Shown: piece after piece, positions 21,839 through 33,779 of the stretch
Position numbering within the stretch: the stretch's first letter is position 1
How the letters are laid out: each line of letters starts with the position of its first letter
Source: Tilletia caries
Taxonomy: Eukaryota > Basidiomycota > Exobasidiomycetes > Tilletiales > Tilletiaceae
DNA: 64,000 nt
Direction of reading: 5' to 3'
Assembly: GCA_032718865.1 (NCBI GenBank)
Contig: JALUTQ010000001.1
Span: 1,302,001-1,366,000, forward strand
Notes under the pieces: generated by a model
What the model saw: only the letters and a program-made list of their open reading frames with translations
The model's database searches: none
What the model was told of the DNA's origin: nothing
Made by a program: the position numbers and the translations under genes

Positions 21839-22871
21839 TGGCGCGGTCTAGGGCTGGTGGTGGGTGTGGTGGGTTAATAGTCGAGGTCGCGTTACGTGTT
21901 GATGGTTGCCGGCGCGTTGTCATCTCACTTCCGGCTGCTTGTGTAATCGAACCTCGGTCAGAGAGTTACATGTGTGCATACATCGATGGTCCAGGCGAGC
22001 CCTGGCAGTCGGATCAGAACGCGGTGCTCATGGGCAATGTCCTTTTGAACCACGGCGACCAACTCTTTGCTTCAAAAGTGACATGCTATAGTATGACATT
22101 AAACATGCACCACTGCAGGACACGCAACCGTCTTTGAAGCAGACCAGGCGGCATCCATACCGCTGTAGCAGCTCCCCAGGCGATGGTGGCCTTGGGCGAA
22201 GGCTTCCGGATAATTAAGGAGCGCAGGGTTAGAGGTGCAACCTATTTAGGATGAGCACGGAGCGCCCCGGAGTGCTCCGTACTCCGAGGCTCGTACTCCG
22301 GGGGCCCCTACTCCGGCTGACTCCGGCTGATTTTGAGATGCTTTTCGGCACTCCGTAGTCCGCTCATTTTAGGCAGTTGCTCGATGCTGATGAGTGTGAG
22401 CGCGATTCATAGTCGAATGCTCTCAGTCTGTGTGTGTGGTGCTGGTCGAAATTTCTCTAAGTTGGGATTTCATTGCAGTTCAAGGTGGCCGTTCATATTT
22501 CATGATCTGAGCTCAACTGCCTCTGGCAGATCCTCCGGAAGCCTCTATTGCAATTTGAAGCTCCTGAGGCTAGCTTTATCTCAGCCCACCGTGGGATGCG
22601 GCTGGGCTGCGCCTAGGTTGCGGTGGGGTCTAATGCAATGTGACTGTCACAGACCCGCAAAGTGACCGCCATGTAGCCGCTTCAGCTTGCGGTCACATTA
22701 CGCGGGCATAGATTGAGACATGTGAACGACTGACCGCAACCATGGTTGCAGTTAGATTGCCGTTGAATGCGGTTCTTACTTGTGTTTAGATTGAGGGAGG
22801 GATGGTGGTAGTAGGAAAGAAGGATAACTACATGCAAACACAGTAATTGCACTCCCACTACCTCAAGGCGA
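21839..22871. other. Upstream region of the recombinase; one element fragment
   Basis: Positions 22245-22380 are a fragment of the 788-bp hAT-like family (end TTAGGATGAGCACGGAGCG, interior CTCCGTACTCCG, CCGGCTGACTCCGGCTGA). The rest holds no exon I can support. The recombinase promoter should lie near 21850-22000, but I see no distinct motif. Confidence 0.4.
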
Positions 22872-23142
22872 CCAGGGCTCGGCTTCGTATATATTCGCAC
22901 GTTTTTGGGCACAGTCATAGTCGTAGTCATAGTCATTTTTTATTTTTTATTTTTTATTTTTTTTGAACATCCGAAATAGTCATAGTAGCAAGTCTGGCTA
23001 TAGTGCCATAGTCGACTATAGTCGCAGGCTTTTGCGCAGCCAAATTTTGCGCTATAGTGTGACTATAGCCAAAATTGTAACGCCTGTGCGCCGACTTTGG
23101 GACAGTAATTTTCGCACTATAATTACACATCAAACTTCAGAC
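22872..23142 (+). mobile_element. Truncated GACTATAGTC-family element
   Basis: Starts CAGGGCTCGGCTTCG, the terminal repeat of the elements at 38784 and 53963. It keeps the shared block CAAAATTGTAACGCCTGTGCG. A (TATTTTTT)n tract sits at 22937-22964. The copy stops exactly where the CAGTG element starts at 23143, so it was cut by that insertion or a linked deletion. Confidence 0.75.
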
Positions 23143-23310
23143 CAGTGCTTCGACATCGGACATACATACTACATACTGTATCCTGTCACAGTATACTCTT
23201 GCAGTACTCCTTTCTGCTAAAACATACTGTATCCTGTCGGAAAATTTGGGCGGTTTCCAAAAAGGTAATGTATCATGTTTGGATTCCCTGGCGGCCTACT
23301 GCAACATACT

Positions 23311-26300
23311 TAAGGATGCACTCCATCTCCGCTGTTTTGGCGGAGATTTTCTCCGCTGTGCGACATCTCCGCGGCCCGGAGATGAGCAAATCTCCGCGGA
23401 GATCTCCTTTCCGCTCGGCCAAACAGGGTAGGGAGTTTTTTTTCTGGACCGAATTTTTTTAGGACAGGGTAGGGAGACGGCTCGCGGTGACAGTAAAATG
23501 GCGGAGTTACGGAGACGGTTTTCAAAAATGGCATCTCCGCGGCATCGACGGCGTAACTCCGCGTCTCCGTCACTATGTTTGACCGATTTCTGATCTTGAC
23601 GCGTGAGAATCAAATTTGATTGCAGTTTCCGCATTGTTGGTTGATCGATCGCTCAGCTATCGTACGAGAAATCCACATGACGGCATTTGACACTGCCTGA
23701 AAGGCTGAGGCTGGCAGACTCTTCATGCCCGCAGGGCGGAGATACATCAGAGGCTCAGAGCGGTCTCCATCGAACTCGATCATCGGCGCTCTCGACTGCT
23801 CTAGGATCCATGACGGACGCTCCTTCTGAAGGCCGCAGTCTGCGCGATGCTGCCGCGCGAAAGCTCCCTGCGCGTTACGCAGAATCAGAATTGGACGACA
23901 CGCATTCCAGAAACTCCGGCGTAGATTCTTCCTCTACGGTCAAGACCTCCCTTCCTCCCTCAACAGCCTCCGGCGGAGTTCCGCCCATCCACAGTCGAGG
24001 TGACTCTCCTGTTGCGCCTGGGCCTCCTCCCGGCTACATTCCTCCTTCCGGAACCGTCAAGCGCGGCGCCAGCAAGGCGACTGCTGCTATCAACATGCTT
24101 GCCTCCTCAAGCAAAGGTCCTTCATCTCCTCTCCCTCTCCCTGCTCAAACGCCGTCTTCACCCCCAGTTCCCGTTGCACCAGGCCCTCCTCGTTCTCGTC
24201 CGGCCACAGCAGCAGCAGCCCTCAGCACCGAACCAGTCGCAGGAACGCCTGACTCGGACGGAGAGCAGCCCAACTCCAGCTCCGCAGAGGATACCGAACC
24301 ACGCAAGCAGCCCACAGTTGCTTCCAAGAACAAGGCCGAGATAGCGGAGAAGAGCAAGGAGATACAGAGCGACGAGGAGCCGAGCGACAGTGAGCTGGCG
24401 CCAGCGGTCGGCCTTCCCAAGACATCCATCATCATCCCCAAGCCCGGTGTACCCTTCCGACCAGCTCCCCGTCCTTTTGTCCCGGAAACAGAAATCGAGG
24501 GACGCGTTCGAGCGGATCGCGACGTCGACTTCTTCACTCGCCGTAAGGTCGCTCTTCGCATAGAAGCACATCCACCAGAACGCCAAACTGTGCCGCTCGA
24601 AGACGATACTGACGACGAAGACGCGTTCGAGCCTGCTTCTACCTCCAAGACAAAGTCCTCGGCATCCCAGCGTTTCTCCGCCATAGCACCTCTTTCGGAC
24701 GACGATCTCGTGGAGAAGGACCAAGACCAATCAGAGGAAGAGGTCATTGTCGATCTCACCGGCTCAAGTCCCTCCCCTGCCACAGCTCCGCCGAAGGCCG
24801 TCAAAGGAAAGACCAAAGCCGTCAACTCCAACAAGCAGGCCAACTCCATCTCGAAGGCTGTCTCCTCGAACTCGAAGAAGCGGAAAGGCAAAGCTTCATC
24901 GAAGGCCTCGACGGCCTCACGGAGCTCCGCGCCTCAGGCTCGAACAGCTGCCAACACTCCCACCACTCCCGTTGCTTCTTCTTCGCGCGTCCGTCTTTCA
25001 GCTCGCCAGTCTCCGGAGAAGGCAACGGAGAAAGCAACGTCGACGTCTCCGGAGAAGTCAGCCGCTGTCGGCTCCGCGACTTTGACCCCGGAGGAGGCAT
25101 TGAGTGAGTGCTAATGATGGCAGCGGAGGAGGTTGATGCAGTGCTGATCCTGATCTATCTTACCGACTACAGAGCGAGCTCGAACTGCCTGGACCAAGGC
25201 ACACGCTGAGGCAAACGCGAAGTCCAAGTGCGAATCTGCAGGTCTGGCCTACGTAGCTCCCTCCAACCCGGCATCTCCGTTTTACCTCTACTATAACGAG
25301 CCCTATCTCAAGCAGAACCCTGATCCCCGCCACGACAACGTAGGCATAGCTCTCGACTGTCGTTGCTGCGCCGAACATCCGTACACGGCGTGGCGTGTCC
25401 TCGAAGGAACTTCGACCAGCCTTCTCAAGTCACACGTCAACACCAAGAAGGTCCAGGGCAACTTGGAAGCCGCCAAGGCCAAGAGTGGAATCACCGGGCC
25501 CATAGAGAGGTACCTGGTCAGCACCAAGAAGGAATCCACCTCCGCTACTCCGCCTCTCTCCGGCATGCAAGCTCGTCAAATTGCAGTAGCCTGGGTCACC
25601 GCGAGGGCCCGACCAATCAGCATTATGGAGGACGAAGAGTTCATCGAATGGCTCCCGGAGGATCGACGCGGTCTGGTCCCACATCGTAACACCATCACGA
25701 AAGACATAGCCAAAACCTTTCTCGGCACGCAGGATGTGGTGCGCAAGCAGCTCGCGGAGGTCGAGGGGGCAATCCATCTAGCCATGGACATATGGACGTC
25801 ACCCAACGGCCACTCGTACATTGGCGTGGTGGGTTGCTGGCAGGAGATAGGCAAGCCGGTCAGACACGTACTGGAGATGATCCCTATCACGAACCGGCAC
25901 ACCGCACAGAATATCGCCACGGAGATCACTCGAATGATGAAGCGACTGGGCATCGAGCGAAAGGTGTGGTTCATCGCAAGCGACAGTGCATCCGTCAACA
26001 CTGCTATGATGAAGATTCTTGGAGACGACGAGAGCTTGCCGCTGATAGAGGGCGAAGCAACACAAATCCGCTGTATGGCACACGTCCTCAACCTGATCTC
26101 CGAGGTGGGTGTCCCGAACATTGTCTCCGTAGCTCCGTCCGTCCTCCCGTCCTCCGTACGTTTGCTGACTGCACACCTCTTCTTCCGTCCATTCATCATC
26201 ATAGGCAGTCATTCGTCCGTTCAACCAAGCTGTGCGAGAGCTCAAAAAAAAAGAGAAGGGCGTAACGGAGGAAGAAGACTGGGCCACAGACGAAGAGATC

Positions 26301-28202
26301 CGAGAAGACTTCGACGTAGAGGACGTCGACGAACTAGCCGGGGAAGATGATCGAGCTTTCTCCACCAATCTGTACCCATCCGATGCTTACGACGAGGAAG
26401 ATGACAAGCTCATTCGCCACGCACTTCAAGAAAAAGGAGTCGCCTACGTCGGCAGCGGAGATCAGGCCCGGCCATCTTCTTCATCCTCAGGGACCTCTCC
26501 TCCTGTTCTCACGGCGGAGTTACGCGCCGACAGCGGAGCGGTGGGACTTCAGATCCGTCAGATTGCGTGGTTCGCACGGAAACTCCGGTACAACACCCCT
26601 CTCCGCGTCTCCTTCTAAACGACATGTGCTCTTTTCAAGCTCCCCACGCCGCATTTGCTTATTCGAGACGTCGCCACTCGTTGGAACAGTACGTTCGAAA
26701 TGATCGAGAGGGCTCTTGCGCTATGGGACGCCATCGTAACCTGGCAGGAACACAACTACAAGATCGTTCCCTTGAAGTTCCGCATCAAGAGGTCCCACAA
26801 GCCCGCCTTCGAGATGCTTGTCAAGCTTCTTCAGCCGCTCAAAGATGCCACATCCCAATTTTCCGCCGATTCCAAGCCAACGATCGCCGACATCGTCGGC
26901 ACGTACGAGAACCTCGATGAGCACTACCGCAAGATCGAGGAGGACGAAGGTTGCTCCGAGGCTTGGCGAGAAGCGGCAAAGAGAGCAGGAGCGGTGTGTT
27001 CGACATACTATGGCCTGGCGGACAACTCCTCCGTCTTTTATCTTGCCGTCATCTTGCACCCGAATCTCCGCGTCTCCGGCATGCAAAGTCTGTGCTGGGA
27101 GGAAGTGTGGATCGAGAAGGCCGAAGATACTCTTCGTAGGATCTTCGAGGACCGCTATCGATGCGACGAGGTTGAACCGGAATCGCAATCACGCAGCCAG
27201 GATCCGGAATCGGCCAAGACAGCTCACGCATCAAAGACTTCCCTCGTTCAACGACTTGAGCAAAAGCAGGCGGCCGCGCAGGATGCGCCTGATCCAATCA
27301 CGCAATGGATCTCGGGTGAGAATGACGCAGTTGCTTCGACTCGGCAGATCAGGCATTTTATTGACACAAATAGCCTCTTGCCCTACAGGAAACACCGGTG
27401 AAGAACAAGCTGGTGAATCCTCTGCAATGGTGGTGGAATCAAAAGCAGATAGGAATGATGTGGAGCGGACTTACTGCTCTCGCGCTCGATGTGTTCTCGG
27501 CTCCGGCGACCTCCGTCGACGTGGAACGACTCTTCTCCAAGGCCGGACGTCACGTAACTCCTCTCCGACATCGACTCAAGGCGGTCAAGCTCGGCCAGAT
27601 GGTGACTCTTGGTGGCTGGTTCCGCGAGGGCTGGGTACCTACCGACTGCCTCGGTACGTACCTGAACGACGAAAGAGACAAGAAGCTTATGGAGAAGGCG
27701 AAGGGTAAGAAGCGCGCGGAAGTCGAAGACCCGGTCGATGAACAAGGCGACAAGACAAAGCGCAGACGTATCGCGGGCGACGCAGATGATGAAGACGATG
27801 CTTAGATTGAGGGGACATTGCTTGTTGGGAAAGGGAGCAGATGGCTACAGCAGGAGTGTGCAACATCTACTGCGAAATTGACGAAATACAAATTTGACGA
27901 GTTGATGTAGGGCGGAGACGCGGAGTTACGGCGTAAGTGTCGCGGAGACGGGGTAGGGAGATGCTTTCTGGACGAACAAGTTTTCAGGACAGGGTAGGGA
28001 GACGCCTTGGCTCGGTGACCAGTGACAGCGGAGACGGAGACGCGCCGAGAGACTGTGCTGTCAGGCGGAGATGCGGGGGAGCTCCGCCATATCTCCGCCA
28101 GAACAGCGGAAAGGAGATCTCCGTCTCCGGAAAGGCCGCGGAGACGCGGCGGAGACAGCGGAAAGGAGATAATCTCCGCGGAGATCTCCGTGTGCATCAT
28201 TA
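23311..28202 (+). mobile_element. hAT element with transposase gene (4.9 kb)
   Basis: Ends read TAAGGATGCAC on the left and, on the other strand, TAATGATGCAC on the right. The flanks are AACATACT (23303-23310) and AATATACT (28203-28210), an 8-bp duplication with one difference. The 651-bp element at 33780-34430 shows the same site without the insertion near 34274-34281. Both ends carry many copies of TCTCCGCGGAGA-type palindromes over about 300 bp, as expected for hAT subterminal binding sites. Confidence 0.85.
23810..27805 (+). CDS. hAT transposase, nearly intact
   Basis: Exon 1 (23810-25103) encodes a disordered Ser/Pro-rich part. Exon 2 (25173-26104) has a BED-like Cys/His patch (LDCRCCAEHPYTAWRVL, then LLKSHVNTK) and the first catalytic region, AIHLAMDIWTSPNGHSYIGV; the DSASVNTAMM and CMAHVLNLI motifs follow. 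Exon 3 begins at 26205 with an acidic segment, then LLIRDVATRWNSTFEMIERA. The last exon has NPLQWWWNQ and the dimerisation motif SAPATSVDVERLFSKAGR. A single TAA at 26616 interrupts exon 3 in frame. The final intron (GTGAGA near 27315 to CTACAG near 27390) leaves the phase one base off. So it is recent but probably inactive, unless these are sequence errors. The start ATG is the first in frame after an upstream open stretch. Confidence 0.85.
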
Positions 28203-28506
28203 AATATACTGCAGTATGTAAAAGGAGCACAATGCCGCAGACCTTCTTTTTGTATGCTGCAGCATACTTGAAGGATACTGCCTTGAGCAACTGCAGGATA
28301 CTGGAACCATCCTGCAGTGTGTTTCGTGACATATTTTCCTGTAAAATGTGATGTGGACATACTGCAGTAGTTCTGCGAGAAACGGTGCTGCATTATACTG
28401 GAACTATCCTGCACTCTGCAGCATGTTTTCGGACACATCGTCCTGCCAAGTATGGTGTGGACATACTGCAGTACTACACTTCACATAGTTGAATTATGTT
28501 TTCTTT

Positions 28507-28833
28507 GAAAAGTAGTCGCCTTATGATGGCCCAAAGAGCTCGCGCTCAATCTTCGAAGTGGGCCAGCTAGAAACTGAACAGGCCCTCAGCGGGTGAGGAC
28601 AATTTAGCTCAGTCAATGACGTTCAGAATGTGCCATAGATCGTTTGAAACATGCTTCAAGATTCGTTAATAAACTCTTACACTGTTTTATTTTGCGCAGG
28701 GTCTGAGTCGCGTTTGATAGCTATGGGTCATATATCTTTTTGTGGCGTCCACCGACGTATTGGGCAAAGATTGAGCGTCAACGGACGCGACTTCATTGCG
28801 CCTCGAGCATCCAAGGTGTATGGAAACGCTCTC
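28507..28833 (+). repeat. 327-bp dispersed repeat, longest copy
   Basis: The first about 265 bp recur at 41046-41304 (CGCCTTATG...GACGTATTG). The last about 60 bp recur at 51976-52041 (TTGAGCGTCAACGGACGCGA to GTGTATGGAAACG). This copy holds both parts. I could not match it to LTRs or SINEs by structure. Confidence 0.75.
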
Positions 28834-28917
28834 CCATCTCAGTGCTAGCTATTGAAAGGCTTTCATGGTCTCTCTACACCTCGACGTCCCTTGCACCTCC
28901 AACCGTCACCCTGGCTG

Positions 28918-30413
28918 TCAATAGCCGTCTTCATCACCGAGCTCTTCCTCCATGTACTGATCCAGCTCCCGCTCTTCCGATTCGGACACCCCATCCTCCC
29001 TCCTGGACGGCCGCTCGTTGTCACCGGCCGGGACACGAAGTGATCGTAGCTGCTCTGGTGAAACGAGACCTGAACGGATGGACGCTGACCGCGGTGTTCT
29101 TGAGGTGGCGATGGATCTTGTGGCGCTGTGAAGATCGGTGGCGAGCCACCCGGGTGATGATTGGGGAGTTCGGGGCTCGGGCCTTGCCCTTGCCTTTGCT
29201 AGCTGGTTCGTGCTCCTGGGCCTGACCCTCGCCGTTGCATGTGCGTGCGGCGTTGGATGAAGATCCAGCCTCATCCTCTTCGTCCTGCTCTTGCTGGTCG
29301 TCCGGCTCTTGGTCGTCGTGCTTCTGCTGATCGTCTTGCTCCTGCTGGTCATCCTATTCCTCGACCCTGTCCATGTCTCCGTGAGGATGAAGAGTCCTGG
29401 GGGGTGATGGCGTATCCGCGAAATCGAGCTTTCTGTCCTGGGCCTGCATTAGAGACGAAAGCGGAATGAATCAGAATCAGTAAACACGTAGAGCTTCGGT
29501 GGGTTTCAAGAGCATACTCACTTCCTGCTCGAGGCGTGCCGCCGCCTTCGACTTCTGCCGCTGCGTGTATCGGCTGTGACAGCGATGGCAGATCTGGAAA
29601 GTCGCATCCTTCTTCCACTTCCGCCATGAAGGGCCCGGGGTTGTCTCCTTGCAGTTCTGGCACTGCCTTTGCCCTTTCGCGTTGAAACGCGGGTGATGGC
29701 GACTGGGCGAAAGGCTGACTTTCCTGGGTCGCTCCTGGTTGGGTCCCGAGGATGGTGCGCGCGCGTGGGAGGGGGAGGTCGCCTGTGGTGCGGGTGTGGG
29801 AGGCTGGGTCGCCGGAGAAGCCGGTACGCCCGTATGCGATTGCCTGGGTCGCTTCTGACTGGATCCCGAAGTGGATGCGCGCGCGTGGAAGGGAGACGCC
29901 GCCCGTGGTGCGCGTGCGGGTGAGGGAGGGTGGGTCGCCGGGGGAGCCGATACACGCGTCTGCGACGACGAGCCAACGGCATGCGGGGAGGGCGACTTAG
30001 GAGCGAGGAGAAGCACCGAAGCCGGATTGGGGAGAGGGGAGGAGGTGGGAAGGTGCGGAGCCGAAGGCGAAATACGTGGCTGACCCGTTTCTGGGAGGCG
30101 TGGAATGATTCAATGCACCCGCATGCCCTCCGCGATGTCGACCGTCTGCCCGACTGCCGACAAGCGCCGCCGCTGCTTTAAGCTCTCGGGCCCACGCGAG
30201 CACCTGTTAGTGCGCATACCCCGTGCGGGCATATTGGTCTTGAAGCATGTTGTTGTTGGTGGCCAGGAGAGGAGACCAGGGCGGGTTCTGAACCGCGGGC
30301 GGATCTTCGTGGCCGCCGCCGTGGTCTGATGAAGCGTAGGGCGTGCCCCTGGGCGACGACGCGGCCGGTGTTGTGTGCGCAGAACCCCGCGTGGGTGACC
30401 CGTTATCACCCAT
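28918..30413 (-). pseudogene. GATA-type zinc-finger protein, damaged
   Basis: GATA factors bind DNA through one C4 finger. Here the finger is CQNCKETTPGPSWRKWKK followed by CHRCHSRYTQR, that is C-x2-C-x20-C-x2-C, near 29580-29680. A Pro/Ala/Ser-rich N-terminal part lies upstream and likely starts at the ATG at 30413 (MGDNGSPTRG). After a clean intron (29520 to about 29445, GTGAGT to TGCAG) the frame reads AQDRKLDFADTPSPPR and then meets TAG at 29354. In the same frame a Gln/Asp-rich tail (DDQQEQDDQQKHDDQE) continues past the stop, and an acidic C-terminus ending ELDQYMEEELGDEDGY lies in another frame at 28918. Further stops lie at about 30207 and 30110. Several lesions argue for a pseudogene. 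Confidence 0.65.
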
Positions 30414-32002
30414 GCTGTGGATGCCTTCTGCTTGGGTGCCGTCTTGCGCGTTGTTGCTGGTGCTGCCGATGATATTGAGTCTCGGTGCGGTGAGCTGCTG
30501 ACCTGCTGAGTGCTGCGCTTCTCAGATCCTCTGTTTTTAAAAACACGCTAATTAAAAAATTTGTGTTGAGTGTTTCTTTGGCATTCTGACGCACTGAACC
30601 GCGGACGCGAGAGTGGCCTCTGGACATTAGCGGCGGAACTTATGAGTACGGAGTCTCTGGGTAGGTGACAATCTCCTCTTTACCTGCTTATCCACCGCCG
30701 GACCGAACCGAGTCTATTTGGCCGAACTCTTGTACAGGACTCCTATATAGAGGCTTGTGGAACTCTAGCGCCTGTAAAATAGTACCTGACGACTTGCAGT
30801 ACACCGACTTCTAGCCTTGCACCTTTCTTACAATAGGTATCCCCGCTTTCCAGGATCCTCTGCTTGCTCAGCCAGTCAATCCAGCACCCTCCATATCTTC
30901 AGAATACCATGACATTTGTCGGCCAGAAGGGGAGATACAGGAGAACAGCATGAACAGGTCCGGGAAAGTCATGCTGAAGCTGAAGCTGGAGAGTATCTCG
31001 TGTGGATCTGGATCTGCTGAAGTATGAGGGCTGGCAAAAGAAGCTGAGAAAAAGGTTGGGAGTAGCGGGAAGAAAACGTCAACGTTCAGCACTCAGCTCA
31101 GTGAAGCATCGCGCAACAAGGCGGACGGAGAAAGGGTGAGACTGTGAGACACGCGGTGTAAAATCCAAAGCAGAGAAGAGGGTGCATCAGTGCATGTGTG
31201 CGCCGCGAAAGGGTAATTCAAGCAAGGAGAAGCATCAAAGACTACTCCCAAGGCCGGAACGTGTATACTGGATATCTGCAGGGAAGAAAAACCAAAGCAG
31301 ATGCGCCTGTCGTAACTCACAGGGGTTGTAGGAGTGCCTAGCGGTGGAGCGGGGAGGGATATAGGAGGGGAAAGGTGAGCGGGGAGGGGGTTAGAGTTAA
31401 GGATGCAAAGATTAAAGAGGAAAACCTAGAAGGTCAGTGGGAGAGAGGAATGGTCAGCGACCAGCGGGGCATGGCATGTAATGCGAAGGAAAGCCTATGA
31501 GCGGGGAGCAACGAGGCAGGGATTAGGGGAGAGAGAATGCAAAGAATAGAACACATGATGAGTCCGGTTGTCAGTATGGCGGAGGGGACGAGCACAATGA
31601 ACTGAGGTGGCGATGCTGTATGCGCTCGCTGGTGCTGCGGGTGACAGAGAGGATCAGGAGAGGATTCAGTGAAGCCGTGGTACTCACCAGCGCTTAGCCT
31701 CGCGTGCTGCTGGCCTTGATAGAGGGTTGTCGACAACTGGTTTGTTATTTTGTTGTGTAGATGCGATCGTGGTCGTGGTCGTCAGCTAAATGCCTTCCCG
31801 AGAGTTCGCTGAGTCTTTTTCTACACTCAGCACTCAGCCAGCTCACATCTTCCCGCCACGACACCGTGCACACCACTTTTAGCACGCGGACAAGGCTTGC
31901 CGACTGATTTTTTTTCTATCACGAAACAGGAGACACAGAGAGAAGGTATACATTCTGGGGGGAGGGATATGGTTGAAAAAGAACCTTCTAAAGGAAAGAG
32001 AA
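30414..32002. other. No gene recognised; upstream region of the GATA gene
   Basis: A TATATAG motif lies near 30753 and the region just upstream of 30413 should hold the GATA gene promoter. From 30850 to 31870 I see only short open frames without family features. Confidence 0.35.
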
Positions 32003-33301
32003 CTAGTTGCCGGCGTCGGAGTCATAGACGTTGGCGACCCCCGCTCCGAACGACTTCTTGGCCCGCTTGCTGGGACTGCGCCGGTCGTCGCCTTGAAGTC
32101 GCTTCCTGGGCGAGGGTACGGGGTTCTCGTCATCGCTCGACTCCTCGATGGTGATCACGTCCGCTGGGGGTCCGGCAACGGGCGCACCCCGGGCTCCAGC
32201 CCGAGACGCCGAGGGTGATGCTTGCGCGCTGCTGGCCCCAGGGCGCGAAGGCCCTGCCGCGGGGCAGATACAGCGGCAAGAGGGTTTGCGGCGGGGCCCG
32301 ACCTGCTACGCTGCTGCTGGTTGAAACGGGCCATATGGTCAGTTCCGGGAACCGACTGCGGAATGGGCAATCATAGAACTCACCATGTCCTTCTGAGCCT
32401 TGTCCTCCGCTGCCTTCTTCCTCTGCTGCTCCTGCTCTTGCTGCTGCTGCTGCTGCTGCTCTTGCTGCTCCTGATCTTGCTGCTCCTGCTGCTTCCGCTG
32501 CTCCTGCTGCTTCCGCTGCTCCTGCTGCTCCTTCTGCCGCTGCTGCTGCTCCAGTGGGTTCAGACGCGCCGGTTGGTCAGTGCCGGGAACCTGTTGCGCA
32601 ATGGGTAATGACATCACTCGCCATTTCCTTCAGCCGCTTCTCCGCTGCCTTCAAGGCTCCTGTCAGGCCCTTTGCCTTGTCCGCCGCCGCCGCCAAAGTC
32701 GCCTTCGCCGCCTTCATGTCCTCCTGTGCCTGCTCCAGATCCTCCGTCACATTTGCTTTGTCTTCCTCCGCAATTCCAAGAATCTCCTCCTCAAACGAGT
32801 CTCCCTCCTACTCCCTTTCCGTGCTGTCCCCATCCGTCGTCGTGCCCCCTCCCATTCCTCATCCTCCGGTTCGTCCTCCCCCTCCGCCACCGGGCCGGGC
32901 GCCATTGCTTGATGCTCCTCGTCTTCGGCCATGACGACCGGCTGATGGTGGGGCTCGGCACCTGCATCTCCGTCCCCGTCCGCCGGCTGCTGCTGGAGCT
33001 CCTCGCCCCCGTCTCCGTCCGCTGGCTGCTGCGGGAGCATCTCGCCCCCGTGCCCGTCCGCCGGCTGCTGTTGCTGCTGCTGCTCCGCGCCCTCGTGGTG
33101 GCAGTCTTCGGCCGCCAACAATTGCGCGTGTCGGAGGATGTCCATGACGTCCACGGTCTCCCCGATGGCGTTGGCAGCGTCGTAGTGTCTGGCCACCGCC
33201 AGAATGAACTCGTTGCGCGTTTCGCCAAAGGAAGCGACGGCGCGGGGAGAGAGAAGTCGTGGCCGGTATTCCATTGTGTTGGGTGGTAAGTGTCCTGTCA
33301 T
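32003..33301 (-). pseudogene. Gln-rich coiled-coil protein with acidic repeats, frame broken
   Basis: The start MTGHLPPNTMEYRPR leads into EFILAVARHYDAANAIGETV, then three repeats of QQQPADGDGGEE type and an acidic stretch. A frame change near 32800 leads to a coiled coil with EEEILGIAEEDKANVTEDLE and KAKGLTGALKAAEKRLKEM. Next comes a (CAG)n-coded run of EQQQ and KQQEQR repeats (32420-32550), and the tail VITIEESSDDENPV ... DSDAGN ends at 32003. Two introns start GCGAGT and GTGAGT after the same ATG codon and are similar to each other, which points to an exon-intron duplication. I do not know the family. It may be a nuclear protein, given the basic segment PSPRKRLQ...KRAKK. Confidence 0.5.
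32420..32550. repeat. (CTG)n-type trinucleotide tract
   Basis: Long run of CTG/CTC/CTT triplets on the + strand, coding Gln-rich sequence on the minus strand. Its length is likely to vary between strains. Confidence 0.85.
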
Positions 33302-33771
33302 GGGTGAGCGGGTTAGTTTGAGGAATGGGGGGTGAAGAGGACAGGTTGTGTGGTGGTGGGCTACTTACGGTGACTTGGACGGATTGATCGGTAACGTAGG
33401 TGATGTGCAGGTTGCTAGAGTGCGGCTTGATTAAAGACGAAGATGAGGGACGTCATGGAAGTTCGGTAGAAGCGCGCGGAACAATGACCGCCGATCGATT
33501 GAGACAGATACGACGCCGTGCGCCGCATTTTCCAATACAAAATGAAAAACCACATTTGAGCCAAAAACCTCGAAAACGACAAAACATGACTTTTTGCTTT
33601 CGTTTTCCAAAGGAAGTTCTGTAGCAAATAGGCTGGTCAGACGGAGCACAAAAATGATGGGGAACCAGACCGACCCTTGGGCTGACGTAGAAGAAAAATG
33701 ACATTCGCCTAACTCGCATTATATATATCATTCAGAAATACTAGTTCCATTATATAACACGCTTCCAGTGC
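33302..33771. other. No recognisable feature
   Basis: Upstream of the Gln-rich gene. Only weak open frames occur, and I see no repeat ends. Confidence 0.3.
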
Positions 33772-33779
33772 CATGTGAA

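Larger units (their letters stand above)
23143..28510. mobile_element. CATACTGCAGTATG-family element, interrupted and truncated
   Basis: The left end CAGTGCTTCGACAT and the interior match, in reverse, the complete 651-bp copy at 33780-34430. The match runs 23143-23310, is broken by the 4.9-kb hAT insertion, then resumes at 28203-28510. The far end is missing because the repeat at about 28507 begins there. The palindrome CATACTGCAGTATG recurs through it. Confidence 0.85.

Noticed and set aside
23687..23809. Upstream extension of the hAT transposase before the ATG at 23810
   Set aside because: The frame is open but has no ATG there; it would need a TTG start, which is not expected in a fungal nuclear gene.
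24145..24891. 248-codon open frame on the minus strand inside the hAT transposase
   Set aside because: It is antisense to the low-complexity Ser/Pro-rich first exon and shows no domain; it is a by-product of that composition.
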